Shown here in pieces: positions 33,549 to 42,932 of a stretch of 64,000 nucleotides of DNA (positions are counted from its first letter, which is position 1; each line of letters starts with the position of its first letter). Position numbers and translations under genes: made by a program. Where the stretch lies: assembly GCF_022879595.1 (NCBI RefSeq), contig NZ_CP084265.1, forward strand, positions 558,001 to 622,000, given 5' to 3'. A model generated the notes under the pieces. That model saw only the letters and a program-made list of their open reading frames with translations, was not told where the DNA came from and ran no database searches. This DNA is from Caballeronia sp. Lep1P3. GTDB lineage: Bacteria; Pseudomonadota; Gammaproteobacteria; Burkholderiales; Burkholderiaceae.

Positions 33549-34181
33549 ATGAAAACGGTAAGCGAAATCGTGCGTCTTGGCCCGGTGATTCCGGTGCTTG
33601 CATTCGATTCCGTCGAGCAGGGCGAACATGTGTCGCGCGCGCTGCATGCGGGCGGCGTGAAGGTGCTGGAGATCACGCTGCGCACGGCGGCGGGCATCGC
33701 GGCCATCGAGCGCGCAAGCCAGCTCGCGGATGACATCGTGGTGGGCGTCGGCACCATCACGAAGCCGGAACATTGCGAGCAGGCGAAGAAGGCGGGCGCG
33801 CAGTTCGGGGTGTCGCCGGGGCTGACCAAGGAGATGCATCAGGCCGCGCAGGACGCCGGCCTGCCGCTGCTGCCGGGCGTGATGACACCGACCGACATCA
33901 TCGCTGCAATGGAACTGGGCTATGAAATCGTCAAGTTCTTCCCCGCGCAACAGGCGGGCGGCGTTCCGATGCTGCAGGCGTTTTACGGTCCGTTTCCGAA
34001 CCTGAAGTTCTGCCCGACCGGGGGAATCACTGCGGAGACGGCATCGACGTTTCTCGCCCAGCCGAATGTGGTGTGCGTCGGCGGCTCGTGGCTCACGCCG
34101 AAGGCTGCGCTCGCGGCGCAGAACTGGGAGGAGGTGACGCGGTTGGCGCGGGCTGCGAGTGAGCTGGCACCGCATGCATAA
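33549..34181 (+). CDS. eda: 2-dehydro-3-deoxy-6-phosphogluconate (KDPG) aldolase
   Basis: A 210-residue Eda. Catalytic Glu41 and Arg45 (EITLR) and the Schiff-base Lys129 in VKFFPAQQAGG are in place. It splits KDPG into pyruvate and glyceraldehyde 3-phosphate, completing the Entner-Doudoroff branch with edd. It is the last gene before the accessory region; two hairpins follow its stop. Confidence 0.95.
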   Translation: MKTVSEIVRLGPVIPVLAFDSVEQGEHVSRALHAGGVKVLEITLRTAAGIAAIERASQLADDIVVGVGTITKPEHCEQAKKAGAQFGVSPGLTKEMHQAAQDAGLPLLPGVMTPTDIIAAMELGYEIVKFFPAQQAGGVPMLQAFYGPFPNLKFCPTGGITAETASTFLAQPNVVCVGGSWLTPKAALAAQNWEEVTRLARAASELAPHA

Positions 34182-34185
34182 GTGA

Positions 34186-34237
34186 GTACGCCGGTTCGGC
34201 GTACCTGTCGACGATGCGCTGGAGAGCGCATCGTCGA
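34186..34237. terminator. two adjacent hairpins between eda and the convergent small gene
   Basis: First stem 34186-34193 / 34197-34204 (8 bp, three-base loop), second stem 34208-34220 / 34225-34237 (13 bp perfect, four-base loop). Neither has a T run on either strand. They sit in the convergent space between eda (plus) and the 43-codon gene (minus), so a bidirectional transcription end or RNA-stability role is likely. Confidence 0.5.
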
Positions 34238-34316
34238 TTGGCGGATTAGAACCGGCAGTCGCGTTCTGCTTGCAACGCGTCAATCCGCGGGGTTCGAGCA
34301 ACCATGGTTTGGCGCT

Positions 34317-34448
34317 TTACTGGTTCGGAATCGTCGTGGCAGTGATATCAACGTTCACTGCGGTCGAGGACGACGAACTCGAGCTGCTCTTGGCAGCGCC
34401 GCCTGCGAGTTGCGCCTGAGCCAATGAATTGCGTTCGATCTTGATCAT
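34317..34448 (-). CDS. small Ser-rich peptide with Gly-Gly motif (43 residues)
   Basis: An uncalled short gene. The ATG at 34448 is preceded on its strand by AGAAGGA with eight bases between, the best ribosome site in this gap. The product begins MIKIERNSLAQAQLAGG, continues AAK, then eight consecutive serines and a Thr/Val/Ile-rich tail ending IPNQ. The first 17 residues end in Gly-Gly, as in double-glycine leader peptides of secreted bacteriocins or peptide signals, but no peptidase-containing ABC exporter is in the window. Third-position GC is high, as in neighbouring genes, while the flanking DNA is AT-rich. I recognise no family; the serine run recalls the Ser-rich adhesin nearby. Function unknown. 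Confidence 0.6.
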   Translation of the reverse strand: MIKIERNSLAQAQLAGGAAKSSSSSSSSTAVNVDITATTIPNQ

Positions 34449-35132
34449 TTTATTGTTCCTTCTAATCAACGAATATAATAAACCTCAGCCTTGAGCGTGT
34501 AACAGGAGATACTCGAATCGAGTTTTTCCTTACCAAGTTTCCCATACGTATTCAGTCAAATTGTATTGCGCCTTGACCGAAATCGGTTAACTAGATATTC
34601 ATCTATGCGACCGAAATTAAACGCCCGGCCGAATGCTAGCAGTGTGAAAATGCCCGGTCAATGTTGAAATGTCTTAAAGCTCAGTTATTAAGAATCTCGT
34701 AATTCTCGATGAGAATTAGCCGGAAAATTCTGTTGATTCGAAGCCGCCAATTGGCAGAAACCACTGTCATCTGATTGGATCTCATTCGGCGTTCCAGACC
34801 ATGAGCGACACGCCAGTGACTCTTGCACCAAGAGCATGCCGTAGCGTGCGCCTCCGAAACGCCTTCGACTGCTACAGCTACCGAAACGCTGCAGTTCGAT
34901 AGGACAACTCTTATAAATATCCCAGTCTGCTGGGAAATTTCAATTTTCTTCTATATATTCGACGATAGAAGTCGCGATCTTCGCGCTCGCTAAGACCGCT
35001 TCCTGTTTGTCGGTTCCGCTGGCTTCGCCGTCCCGAGTGTTGCGGGTTTTGCGCCAGTCAGTGAATCAAAGCCGAACAAATAGCGCCCGCCCTTTCGATT
35101 ACTGCAATACGGCATTCTCTGAGATATCACTG
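34449..35132. other. AT-rich intergenic region before the DUF2827 gene
   Basis: About 680 bp of clearly lower GC than the rest of the window, presumably with promoters for the small minus-strand gene and for the DUF2827 gene. A 6-bp hairpin (TCCCAG...CTGGGA) is at 34920-34935, and a TATAAA-like box lies just before it. A 33-codon frame at 34801 has no ribosome site. No other gene is supported. Confidence 0.45.
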
Positions 35133-36689
35133 ATGGCTATCCGAATCGGAATTTCCGTCGTCACGCATCAAGGACAAAACATCTGGCAAAACGGTCTTGG
35201 CCAGAACGTCATTTTCCTCGCGGATGCGCTGCAAAAGCTGCCTTTCGTAGAGAACGTACTACTCATCGATGTCGGCGACCAAAACGCACTGCCCCCGCAG
35301 GTAGACGCGTCGGCGAAAGAACTGCGCATCGTCCGTATGTCGGACGCCACCGACCAGGTGGATGTCGTTTTTGAAATGGGCGGCGCGCTCGATACGCAAT
35401 GGCTCGACCTGATGCGCGCGCGCGGTAAGAAGGTCGTGTATTACTGCTGCGGCCAGCCTTACGTCGGGCTCGTGGAAGCGCCGGTCTTCGACAAGCCGGT
35501 GCATGTCATGAGGCCCGACCGCTACGACGAGATCTGGCTGATGTCGAAAGATCGGCTTTCCGTTCCGATGATGCGAACGCTTCACCGTTGCGATGTCCAT
35601 CTCGTGCCTTTCATCTGGCATCCGCAGTTTCTCCAGAAGCGCATTGCCGAAGTGGCCGAACACGGCTTGCACTATGGCTATCAGCCGCGCACGGAAGGTT
35701 CATTGGATGCCACCGCTCGGAAGCAGGGGTTCCGCGTTTCGATTTTCGAACCGAATATCTCGGTCGTTAAGACATCCAGCATTGCGATGCTCGCCTGCGA
35801 AGAGGCGTATCGCGCGGACCCTTCGAGCGTGTCCCACATGCATGTGCTCAATACGTTGCACATGAAAGATCATCCGACGCTCGTGCAAATGGCCAATTCG
35901 CTGAACCTCGTGAAAGACAGCAAGGCCACTTTCCACGGTCGTAACGATATCGCCGGGTTCATGGCGCAGTTCTCCGATGCAGTCGTATCGCATCAGTGGG
36001 GCAACGACCAGAATTATCTCTACCTCGACGTGCTTTATGGCGGCTATCCGCTGGTGCACAACTCACCGTGGCTGGATGCCGGGTATTACTACCCGGGTTT
36101 CGACGCGCAGGAAGCCGGGCGTCAAGTGTTACGCGCGTCACGCGAGCACGATACGTCGCTTACGGAATATCGCGGCCGCGCACAACGAGTCATCGACTCG
36201 GTGAAGGTTGCTGCATCTGTTCGTCGGCAGCGAGGCAAAACTCGGCGTATGAATAAGCAAACGAAGTCCCGCATGCCGGATCGGCTCAATGTGGGCGTCT
36301 CCATCTTCATTCGTAAAGGCGAACAGTCGCTTTGGGAAAACGGCATTTTTCAAAATTGCCTGTACCTCGTGATGTTGCTCAAACGCTCGCCGCGGGTGAA
36401 ATCGACCTATCTCGTCACGGGCGGCGGTGATGGCGGGCCGGAGGACGCGAAGCGTTTTCTGGTCGATGCTCCGGTGCCGCTCATCGACATGGAAACCGCC
36501 ATGACGAAGCTCGATGTGATGATCGAGATGAGCGCGGTGATTCAAGCCATCGACGAGCACGATCAACGGTTCGTGCAGTATCGCGAAGCGCAACGCTCCG
36601 CAATATCCCGGTTTCTGCCGGATGATCCGCGACTCGTCGAGTCATATTCGGCGCTTCTCGATTCGCTGATGCAGAAGGCTGCGCGCTGA
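35133..36689 (+). CDS. fused tandem DUF2827 protein, putative glycosyltransferase
   Basis: A 518-residue product made of two DUF2827-like parts. Part one (1-372) starts MAIRIGISVVTHQGQNIWQNGLGQN and has HQWGNDQNYLYLDVLYGGYPLVHNS near its end, resembling the donor-binding loop of GT-B glycosyltransferases. Part two begins at an internal ATG (36249) with RLNVGVSIFIRKGEQSLWENGIFQN, the same N-terminal pattern. It then jumps from MIEMSAVIQ straight to an AIDEHDQRFVQYREA tail that matches the end of part one (EHDTSLTEYRGRAQ). So a tandem pair seems joined in frame, with about 230 residues missing from copy two. It directly precedes the adhesin. Adhesin glycosylation is inference. The upstream in-frame frame from 35007 is judged non-coding. 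Confidence 0.7.
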   Translation: MAIRIGISVVTHQGQNIWQNGLGQNVIFLADALQKLPFVENVLLIDVGDQNALPPQVDASAKELRIVRMSDATDQVDVVFEMGGALDTQWLDLMRARGKKVVYYCCGQPYVGLVEAPVFDKPVHVMRPDRYDEIWLMSKDRLSVPMMRTLHRCDVHLVPFIWHPQFLQKRIAEVAEHGLHYGYQPRTEGSLDATARKQGFRVSIFEPNISVVKTSSIAMLACEEAYRADPSSVSHMHVLNTLHMKDHPTLVQMANSLNLVKDSKATFHGRNDIAGFMAQFSDAVVSHQWGNDQNYLYLDVLYGGYPLVHNSPWLDAGYYYPGFDAQEAGRQVLRASREHDTSLTEYRGRAQRVIDSVKVAASVRRQRGKTRRMNKQTKSRMPDRLNVGVSIFIRKGEQSLWENGIFQNCLYLVMLLKRSPRVKSTYLVTGGGDGGPEDAKRFLVDAPVPLIDMETAMTKLDVMIEMSAVIQAIDEHDQRFVQYREAQRSAISRFLPDDPRLVESYSALLDSLMQKAAR

Positions 36690-37076
36690 TCTGCGTTTTC
36701 TAAAGGCGAGCGGCGGCTCGTATCTTATTAGCTTCAAAGGCTGCGGGACGCACGTAAACGCGCGTCCCGCACGCGTCTTAAGACCAATCCGAATTTCGCG
36801 CCGATAAAACGTCGCCGTGCTTTTACACGGAAAGCTCACTGTCGTTTTTTGCGCAAATTGTCCACTCAAATTCAGACTAGTCCTACCTATTAGCGCGCGC
36901 GCTGCGCATCTCCGCGGCCCGCACGAAGCAGTTTGCCGTTGATCCATCGAATTTCTTCGAAATTAGGACGTGTCCGCTTCAAGCGCGGTGCGACCATGAA
37001 TATTCTCTGTGGTGGTCAAAGGTGTTCCTTTATTTTTTGTAAAAGACGCTCGTTTTTTTGTGGGTCAATTCGGTTT
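36690..37076. other. promoter region of the adhesin
   Basis: 387 bp. It begins with a terminator-like hairpin (stem GCGGGACGC 36743-36751 / 36762-36770, no T run) that probably ends the DUF2827 transcript. An AT-rich stretch with poly-T tracts follows, before the adhesin ATG at 37077. The open frame runs back to 36933 but the extended signal peptide starts at 37077. No clear -35/-10 pair was fixed. Confidence 0.45.
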
Positions 37077-37883
37077 ATGAATAAGTCATACCGCAGTATT
37101 TGGAATGAGAAAGTGGGTACGTTCGTGGCTGTCGCGGAGACCGCGATGGCTCGAGGAAAGAGTACTTCCAGCGTCGCACGAGCGGACTCGGGTGAGGCCG
37201 GCTCGCACCTGCTGGAGAGGGAGGGTCATTCTGGGCTTCTTAAGGGCGCCATGGGTCTCGGTGCTTCCATGGCCCTTCTTTTTGGCGGAGCAGGCGGGTT
37301 CGGCGGGGCGCAAGCCGTCGCGGCACCCAGTATTGCATCATGTACCAGCGGTACCGGCTGGGGCTTTTCAAACACCAGCAGCGGCAGCGCCAACAACAAC
37401 CAGTGCGGCGGTTCCAACGCGGCGGCAGGGCTGGGGACTAGTTTCACAGGCGTGTACCTCACCGATAACACGAGCGGCCCCACGGCATGGATGTCGGTCG
37501 GCAGCGGCTACGTGAAGATGGGAGCGAGTACGAGCATCCAGATGCTGCAGTATCTGGATATGACCTCGCACTCCATCACCAACCTGACGGCAGGTGCCAT
37601 CAATGCGAGCAGCACGGATGCCGTGAACGGAAGCCAGTTGTTCTCGATGTCGAATTCGCTCTCGACTGTCGTGAGTTCCACGTCGCTCTCGCTGTCCACG
37701 AACGTCAGTTCCATGTCGACCGGTATGAGTTCGCTCTCCACGGCTTGGTCCAGCGCGTCGACCAGTTTGTCCACGAACATGAGCTCGGTCTCCACGGCGT
37801 GGTCCACTGCGTCCTCGAGCGTGTCGACTTCGATGAGTTCCATCTCGACGGCATGGTCGTCGGTTTCTGCGAGCACGTCGACT
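37077..37883 (+). pseudogene. adhesin piece 1: extended signal peptide, passenger, first neck
   Basis: 269 codons up to the first target duplication; the frame then runs nine codons into the IS66 element and stops at 37910. MNKSYRSIWNEKVGTFVAVAE is the extended signal peptide region of large autotransporters, followed by a hydrophobic stretch and cleavage near AQAVA/AP. Cys89 and Cys110 lie in a Gly/Ser/Asn-rich passenger. The neck HSITNLTAGAINASSTDAVNG leads to the stalk, which here has Trp-containing repeats (STAWSS). If expressed alone it would be a secreted fragment without an anchor. Confidence 0.88.
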
Positions 37884-37969
37884 GTATGCGGTCCTTCAGG
37901 GACGCCCTAGCAATGGACGAGTGATTCTCTGATGCTACCTGTCCACGTGGACAGCTGGGATGAGAGTAC

Positions 37970-38470
37970 ATGACAGAAGATCGAGATTTGCGTAGCCGTC
38001 TGGTAGTCGGCGCGAAGCGGGATGGTCGCCGGGAATACGATCCGCAAGCCCGCGAGGAACTGGTCCAGTTGTGCATGACGTCCGGCGTTTCGATAGCGCG
38101 TACGGCGATGGAATACGGCTTGAACCCGAATCTGTTGCGCGAGTGGATCACGCGCTATCAGAAGACACATGCGGCGCAGAATTCGGCGGAGAAGGAACTG
38201 AGGCCAGTAGACAGGGCATCGCTTGATGTTACGCCGCCGGCCTTTCGGACTCACGCGCCCGACGTGTCATCACCATTTGTACCGGTCGTTCAGGGGGCTG
38301 TGACGGTTGAACGAGCGGTGTCCGCGCGCACACCATCGATCACGGTTGCCTTGCACATACGTTTGCCCAACGGTGTTGAGTTCGACATCGCAGAGGCGAC
38401 CATCGACGAGCTGAGCACCGTGGTCCAGATGCTCGGGAGGATGCCGTGTTCCGGTTCGACGATAATCTGA
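37970..38470 (+). CDS. tnpA: IS66 accessory protein TnpA (element A)
   Basis: A 166-residue IS66 first-frame protein with an N-terminal helix-turn-helix (EYDPQAREELVQLCMTSGVSIARTAMEYGLNPNLLREWI). It is needed together with TnpB and TnpC for transposition in this family, probably by DNA binding. It overlaps tnpB by 25 bases. Confidence 0.85.
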   Translation: MTEDRDLRSRLVVGAKRDGRREYDPQAREELVQLCMTSGVSIARTAMEYGLNPNLLREWITRYQKTHAAQNSAEKELRPVDRASLDVTPPAFRTHAPDVSSPFVPVVQGAVTVERAVSARTPSITVALHIRLPNGVEFDIAEATIDELSTVVQMLGRMPCSGSTII

Positions 38471-38799
38471 AGGTCTACCTGCACCGCGATCCTGTCGACT
38501 TCCGCTACGGCATGAACAGTCTGTCGATTCTCGTCGAGCAGTCGATGCACCTAAATCCGATGGACACGTCGCTTTACATCTTCGGAAACCGACGTCGTGA
38601 CCGAATAAAGATTCTTGGCTGGGACGGCAGTGGTTTCTGGCTTTTGATAAAACGATTGGAGAGCAGCCACTTCATCTGGCCAGACAACAAGGCTGAGATC
38701 GTGACGATGACGACCAACGTGTTGCACGCGTTGCTCGATGGCGATGACATCACCGCGATACGACGGCATCCGAAGCAGGAATATCGCCGCGTGAGCTGA
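38446..38799 (+). CDS. tnpB: IS66 accessory protein TnpB (element A)
   Basis: A 117-residue IS66 second-frame protein: MFRFDDNLKVYLHRDPVDFRYGMNSLSILVEQ, then ILGWDGSGFWLLIKRLE and FIWP, the family signature. Intact. Its exact role in transposition is not known. Confidence 0.9.
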   Translation: MFRFDDNLKVYLHRDPVDFRYGMNSLSILVEQSMHLNPMDTSLYIFGNRRRDRIKILGWDGSGFWLLIKRLESSHFIWPDNKAEIVTMTTNVLHALLDGDDITAIRRHPKQEYRRVS

Positions 38800-38830
38800 A
38801 CAGTGAGGCCGTGCGCCGGTCTAACCGGCC

Positions 38831-40411
38831 ATGCCGATCAATGTCACGATCACCGCCGAGGAATTGAAGGCGTTGCTCGCCGAGCGCGATGCTGCTCGTG
38901 CATTGCGAGAAGAACAGGAGGCCTTACGCGGCGCCTTGCGGCTTATGACGGCAGAGCGCGATCTTGCTGAGGAGCGACTCCGAGCCTACCGTCGCGAACT
39001 GTTCGGCGCCAAGAGCGAGGCACGAGATTCTGATCAACTTGGCTTGTTCAACGAAGCCGAGGTGCTCGGCGCGAACAGCGCGCCTGCCCAAGAAGACACG
39101 CCGGAGACGACGGTTGGCGCGCACAAGCGCAAGAAGCGCGGTCACCGCAAGCCGCTTGATCCCAATCTACCGCGCGACGTCGTGCGGCACGAATTGCCCG
39201 AAGCCGAACGCTTTTGCACGAACGATGGGCACGCGCTCGTCGAGATCGGCGCGGAGATCAGCGAGCAGCTCGATGTGATCCCCGAGCAGCTTCGAGTGAT
39301 CCAACACCAGCGCGTTAAATATGCGTGTCCGTGCTGCGATCTCGGCATCAAGGTCACTCCAGCGCCGCCGCGCATCATTGCGCGCGGACTGTTGAGCGAA
39401 GCGGCGCTCGCATGGATCGCCACCGGCAAATATCAGTTCGGTATGCCGCTCTATCGCCAGGCCGGTTTGCTGTGTCGCTTCGGCGGAGACATCTCGTCGA
39501 ACACGATCGCCGCCAGCATGGTTCGCGTTGGCCTCGCGACCCAGCCCGTGATCAACCTCATGCGCGATGCGTTGCTCGATGCCGAACTGATCTACTGTGA
39601 CGAGACGACCTTCCAGGTACTGAAAGAGAAAGGGCGCAAGCCGCAAACGAAGAGCTACCTCTGGGCGCAGATGACCAATTCAGGCATCCCCATCCGCTGC
39701 TTCAGCTATACGCCCGGACGCGGTGCCAAACTGGCCGACAAGCTGTTCACGGGGATCCGCAAGGGCGCCGTTCTGATGACTGATGGCTACGAGCCTTACA
39801 ACGACATCGCTCAACGCTACGACCTCGTGCACCTCGGGTGTTGGGCACACCTAAGACGGTACTTCATCAAAGCGGAGGAGAACGTGCCGAAAGCCGCGCG
39901 TTCGCCCGATCTGCTCGCGACACGCTTCATCACGCTGATCGGCAAGCTGTTCACTGCGGAGGCCCGCTCTAAGAAATGGGCAGCTGAGCGACGACAGCGA
40001 CTGCGACGTCGATACAGCACGCGCATACTCGACGCCATCTACGCTTTAGCCCTCGCGGAGTCGCCCGGCGTCGTACCAAAAAGTTTGCTCGGGAAGGCAC
40101 TGACCTATCTGCGCGAGCAGTGGCCGAAGCTGATCCGCTACGTCGAGAACGGCACTTGGGCCATCTCGAACAACCCTTGCGAGAATGCGATTCGCCCATT
40201 CGTCGTCGGGCGCCGCTCATGGCTTTTTAGCGACACCGTAGCGGGGGCGAACGCAAGTGCAAACCTCTACAGCCTGATCGAAACCTGCAAAGCCGGGGGC
40301 ATCGATCCCTATCGCTACCTTCACTGGTTGTTCCAACGTCTTCCTCTGGCGAGGACCGTTGACGACTACGACGCGCTGCTTCCTTGGAAGATGCCCGCAG
40401 ATCTCCGCTGA
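38831..40411 (+). CDS. tnpC: IS66 transposase TnpC (element A)
   Basis: A 526-residue DDE transposase. An N-terminal coiled coil (about 8-65) is followed by a zinc-finger-like CxxC (YACPCCD). The catalytic triad candidates are Asp in YCDETTFQVL, Asp in LMTDGYEPYN and Glu in NNPCENAIRPF, with the WLFSDTVAGA tail. All appear intact, so the element may still be active. Its end overlaps, in another frame, the open frame that continues into adhesin piece 2. Confidence 0.93.
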   Translation: MPINVTITAEELKALLAERDAARALREEQEALRGALRLMTAERDLAEERLRAYRRELFGAKSEARDSDQLGLFNEAEVLGANSAPAQEDTPETTVGAHKRKKRGHRKPLDPNLPRDVVRHELPEAERFCTNDGHALVEIGAEISEQLDVIPEQLRVIQHQRVKYACPCCDLGIKVTPAPPRIIARGLLSEAALAWIATGKYQFGMPLYRQAGLLCRFGGDISSNTIAASMVRVGLATQPVINLMRDALLDAELIYCDETTFQVLKEKGRKPQTKSYLWAQMTNSGIPIRCFSYTPGRGAKLADKLFTGIRKGAVLMTDGYEPYNDIAQRYDLVHLGCWAHLRRYFIKAEENVPKAARSPDLLATRFITLIGKLFTAEARSKKWAAERRQRLRRRYSTRILDAIYALALAESPGVVPKSLLGKALTYLREQWPKLIRYVENGTWAISNNPCENAIRPFVVGRRSWLFSDTVAGANASANLYSLIETCKAGGIDPYRYLHWLFQRLPLARTVDDYDALLPWKMPADLR

Positions 40412-40488
40412 CCCGCATTGCTGATGCACATCACGCGCTCTCCACCTTACTCCGAGGGGCGTCGTTCGTGGATCGCGTACCGTCGACT

Positions 40489-42879
40489 AGCGTCAGCTCG
40501 ATGTCCACCGCCACTTCTTCGCTGTCCGTCACGGTCAGTTCCCTGTCCACGGGCGTCAGCACTGCCAACAGTCGCGTGACGAGCCTCTCGACGAGCCTCA
40601 GTTCCTTGTCGACGTCTGCGTCGACCGGCATAAGCAGTCTGTCTCTATCGACGGCGACGCAAGTCGATTCACTGTCGACGGGTCTTAGCACGGCCACGAG
40701 TTCCATCAGCAGCCTTTCGACCGGCCTCAGTACGACGACGAGCGCGGTCTCGAGCATTTCGACCGGTTTGAGTACGGTCAACAGTTCCGTCAGCAGCCTG
40801 TCGACAGGCGTAAGTACCGTTACGAGCAACGTGAACAGCCTGTCCACGGGGCTCAGCACCACGAACATCGCGGTAAGCAGCCTCTCGACCGGTCTCAGCA
40901 CGACGAACAGCGCTGTGAACAGCCTGTCCACGGGCCTCAGCACGACCAACAGCGCAGTAAGCAGCCTGTCCACGGGCCTTAGCACCACCAACAGCTCGGT
41001 GAGCTCGCTGTCGACCGGTCTAAGCACGACCAACACTGCAGTAAGCAGCCTCTCGACCGGCCTCAGCACGACCAACGCCGCGGTGAGCAGCCTGTCCACG
41101 GGCCTCAGCACCACGAACAGCACGGTGGACAGCCTGTCGACCGGCCTCAGCACGACGAACAGCTCCGTGAGTTCGCTCTCGACCGGCATAAGCAGCGTCA
41201 GCAGCTCGGTGAGCAGCCTGTCGACGGGCATGAGCACCACGGCCAGCACCGTCAGCTCGCTCTCGACCAGCCTCAGTTCGTTGTCGGTATCGACGTCGAC
41301 GGGCATCAATTCGCTGTCGACCGGCCTGAGCACCACGAACAGTACGGTCAACTCGGTTTCGACGGCAGTGAGCACCGCCTCGAGCAAAGTGGATAGTCTG
41401 TCGACGGGTGTGAGCACGGCCAACAGCAGGGTAGACAGCCTTTCCACCGGCCTTAGCACGACCAACAGCACGGTGAGTTCCCTGTCGACCGGCGTCAGCA
41501 CGATCGGCAGCACGGTGAGCAGCCTGTCCACCGGCCTCAGTTCTCTTTCGGTTTCCACGTCGACCGGTCTCGCTTCGTTGTCGAGCGGACTCAGCACGAC
41601 GAACACGTCGGTGAACAGCCTTTCGACGGGGCTGTCCACCACGAGCAGCGCGGTGAGCAGCCTGTCCACGGGCATGAGCACGGTCACGAGCACAGTCAAC
41701 AGCCTGTCGACCGGCATCAGCACGACGAACAGCTCGGTAAGCTCGCTGTCGACCACCGTGACGAGCCTGTCCACGGGCTTGAGCACGACGAACAGCAAGG
41801 TCGATAGCCTGTCCACGGGCCTGAGCACGGCCGGCAGCAAGGTCGACAGCCTGTCCACGGGCGTCAGCACGGCCAGCAGCGCGGTCAGCAGCCTGTCGAC
41901 CGTCGTCAGTTCGTTCTCGACCGGTCTGAGCACCACGAATAGCGCGGTGAGCAGCTTGTCGACCGGTCTGAGCACCACCAACAGCTCGGTGAACAGCCTC
42001 TCGACGGGCCTCAGCACCACGAACAGCACGGTCAGCTCGCTCTCGACGAATCTGAGTTCGCTCTCCGTCTCCGCCTCGACGGGCATCAGTTCACTGTCGA
42101 CCGGCTTGAGCAGCACGAACAGCACGGTCAGCAGCCTTTCGACCGGTCTGAGCACCACGAACAATACGGTGAGCAGTCTGTCGACGGGATTGAGCACGAC
42201 GGGCAGCAAGGTGGATAGCCTCTCGACCGGTCTCAGCACCGCGACGAGCTCGGTGAGCTCGCTATCGAGCAGTGTGAGTTCGTTGTCGACCGGTTTGAGC
42301 ACGACGAACAGCACGGTAAGCAGCCTGTCGAGCACCCTCAGCACCACGAACACCGCGGTGACAAGCCTGTCCACCGGCCTCAGCACGACCAATAGCTCGG
42401 TCACGAGCCTGTCCAGCGGCCTGAGTTCGGTCTCGGCGTCGGCTTCGACCGGTATCAGTTCGTTGTCGACCGGCTTGAGCACGGCCACGAGTTCGGTGAG
42501 CAGCCTGTCGACCGGTCTGAGCACGACGAACAGCACGGTAAGCTCGTTGTCGACCGGCCTGAGCACGACGAGCAGCAAGGTCGACAGTCTGTCGACCACG
42601 GTAAGCACGCTGTCGACGGGTCTGAGCACGACGAACAGCGCGGTAAGCAGCCTGTCGACTGGCCTGAGCACGACCAACAGCACGGTGAACTTGCTGTCGA
42701 CGGGCTTTGCTTCGCTGTCGAATTCCACGTCGACCAGCGTCGGCTCGCTGTCGAGCGGCCTGAGCACGACCAATAGCTCGGTGACGAGCCTGTCGAGCGG
42801 TCTCGCGGCGACGAACAGCACGGTCGGCTCCTTGTCGAGCACGGTCGGCACGCTGTCGACCAGCTTGAGCACGACCAAC
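40489..42879 (+). pseudogene. adhesin piece 2: heptad stalk of 14-residue repeats
   Basis: 797 codons of almost pure stalk. The unit is two heptads, VSSLSTGLSTTNSA (42 bp), repeated dozens of times with Val/Leu/Ile at a and Leu/Thr at d positions. Short STSTG inserts occur at four or five places. Over 80% of residues appear to be Ser, Thr, Leu, Gly, Asn or Val. In the present DNA the frame is open from 40384 (inside IS66 A) to 42894 (inside IS66 B), but it has no signal peptide or anchor. Confidence 0.88.
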
Positions 42880-42932
42880 GTAAGCGCGAATTAACACGCA
42901 CCACGGCGGACCACTGAATAATCTGCGCTCGA

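Larger units (their letters stand above)
37884..40480 (+). mobile_element. IS66-family insertion sequence A (2597 bp, complete)
   Basis: Ends are imperfect inverted repeats starting GTATGCGGTCC (left) and GTACGCGATCC (right, complement). The element is flanked by the 8-bp direct repeat CGTCGACT at 37876-37883 and 40481-40488, the duplication length expected for IS66. It carries the three accessory and transposase genes in the same direction as the adhesin. Removal with one repeat copy restores the adhesin frame as T-S-T then S-V-S-S-M. Confidence 0.93.

Noticed and set aside
34182..34427. 81-codon plus-strand frame after eda
   Set aside because: It runs over the two hairpins and opposite the small Ser-rich gene, has no ribosome site, and is Arg/Cys rich.
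34801..34902. 33-codon frame in the AT-rich gap
   Set aside because: No ribosome site and no recognisable features; chance is likely.
34440..37080. Integrase, attachment site or tRNA that could define a genomic island
   Set aside because: Despite the AT-rich gaps, no integrase gene, tRNA or direct repeats at both borders could be identified.
40384..42894. Adhesin pieces 2 and 3 as independent genes
   Set aside because: Their apparent starts lie inside IS66 elements, they have no signal peptide or anchor, and the target duplications show they are parts of one gene.
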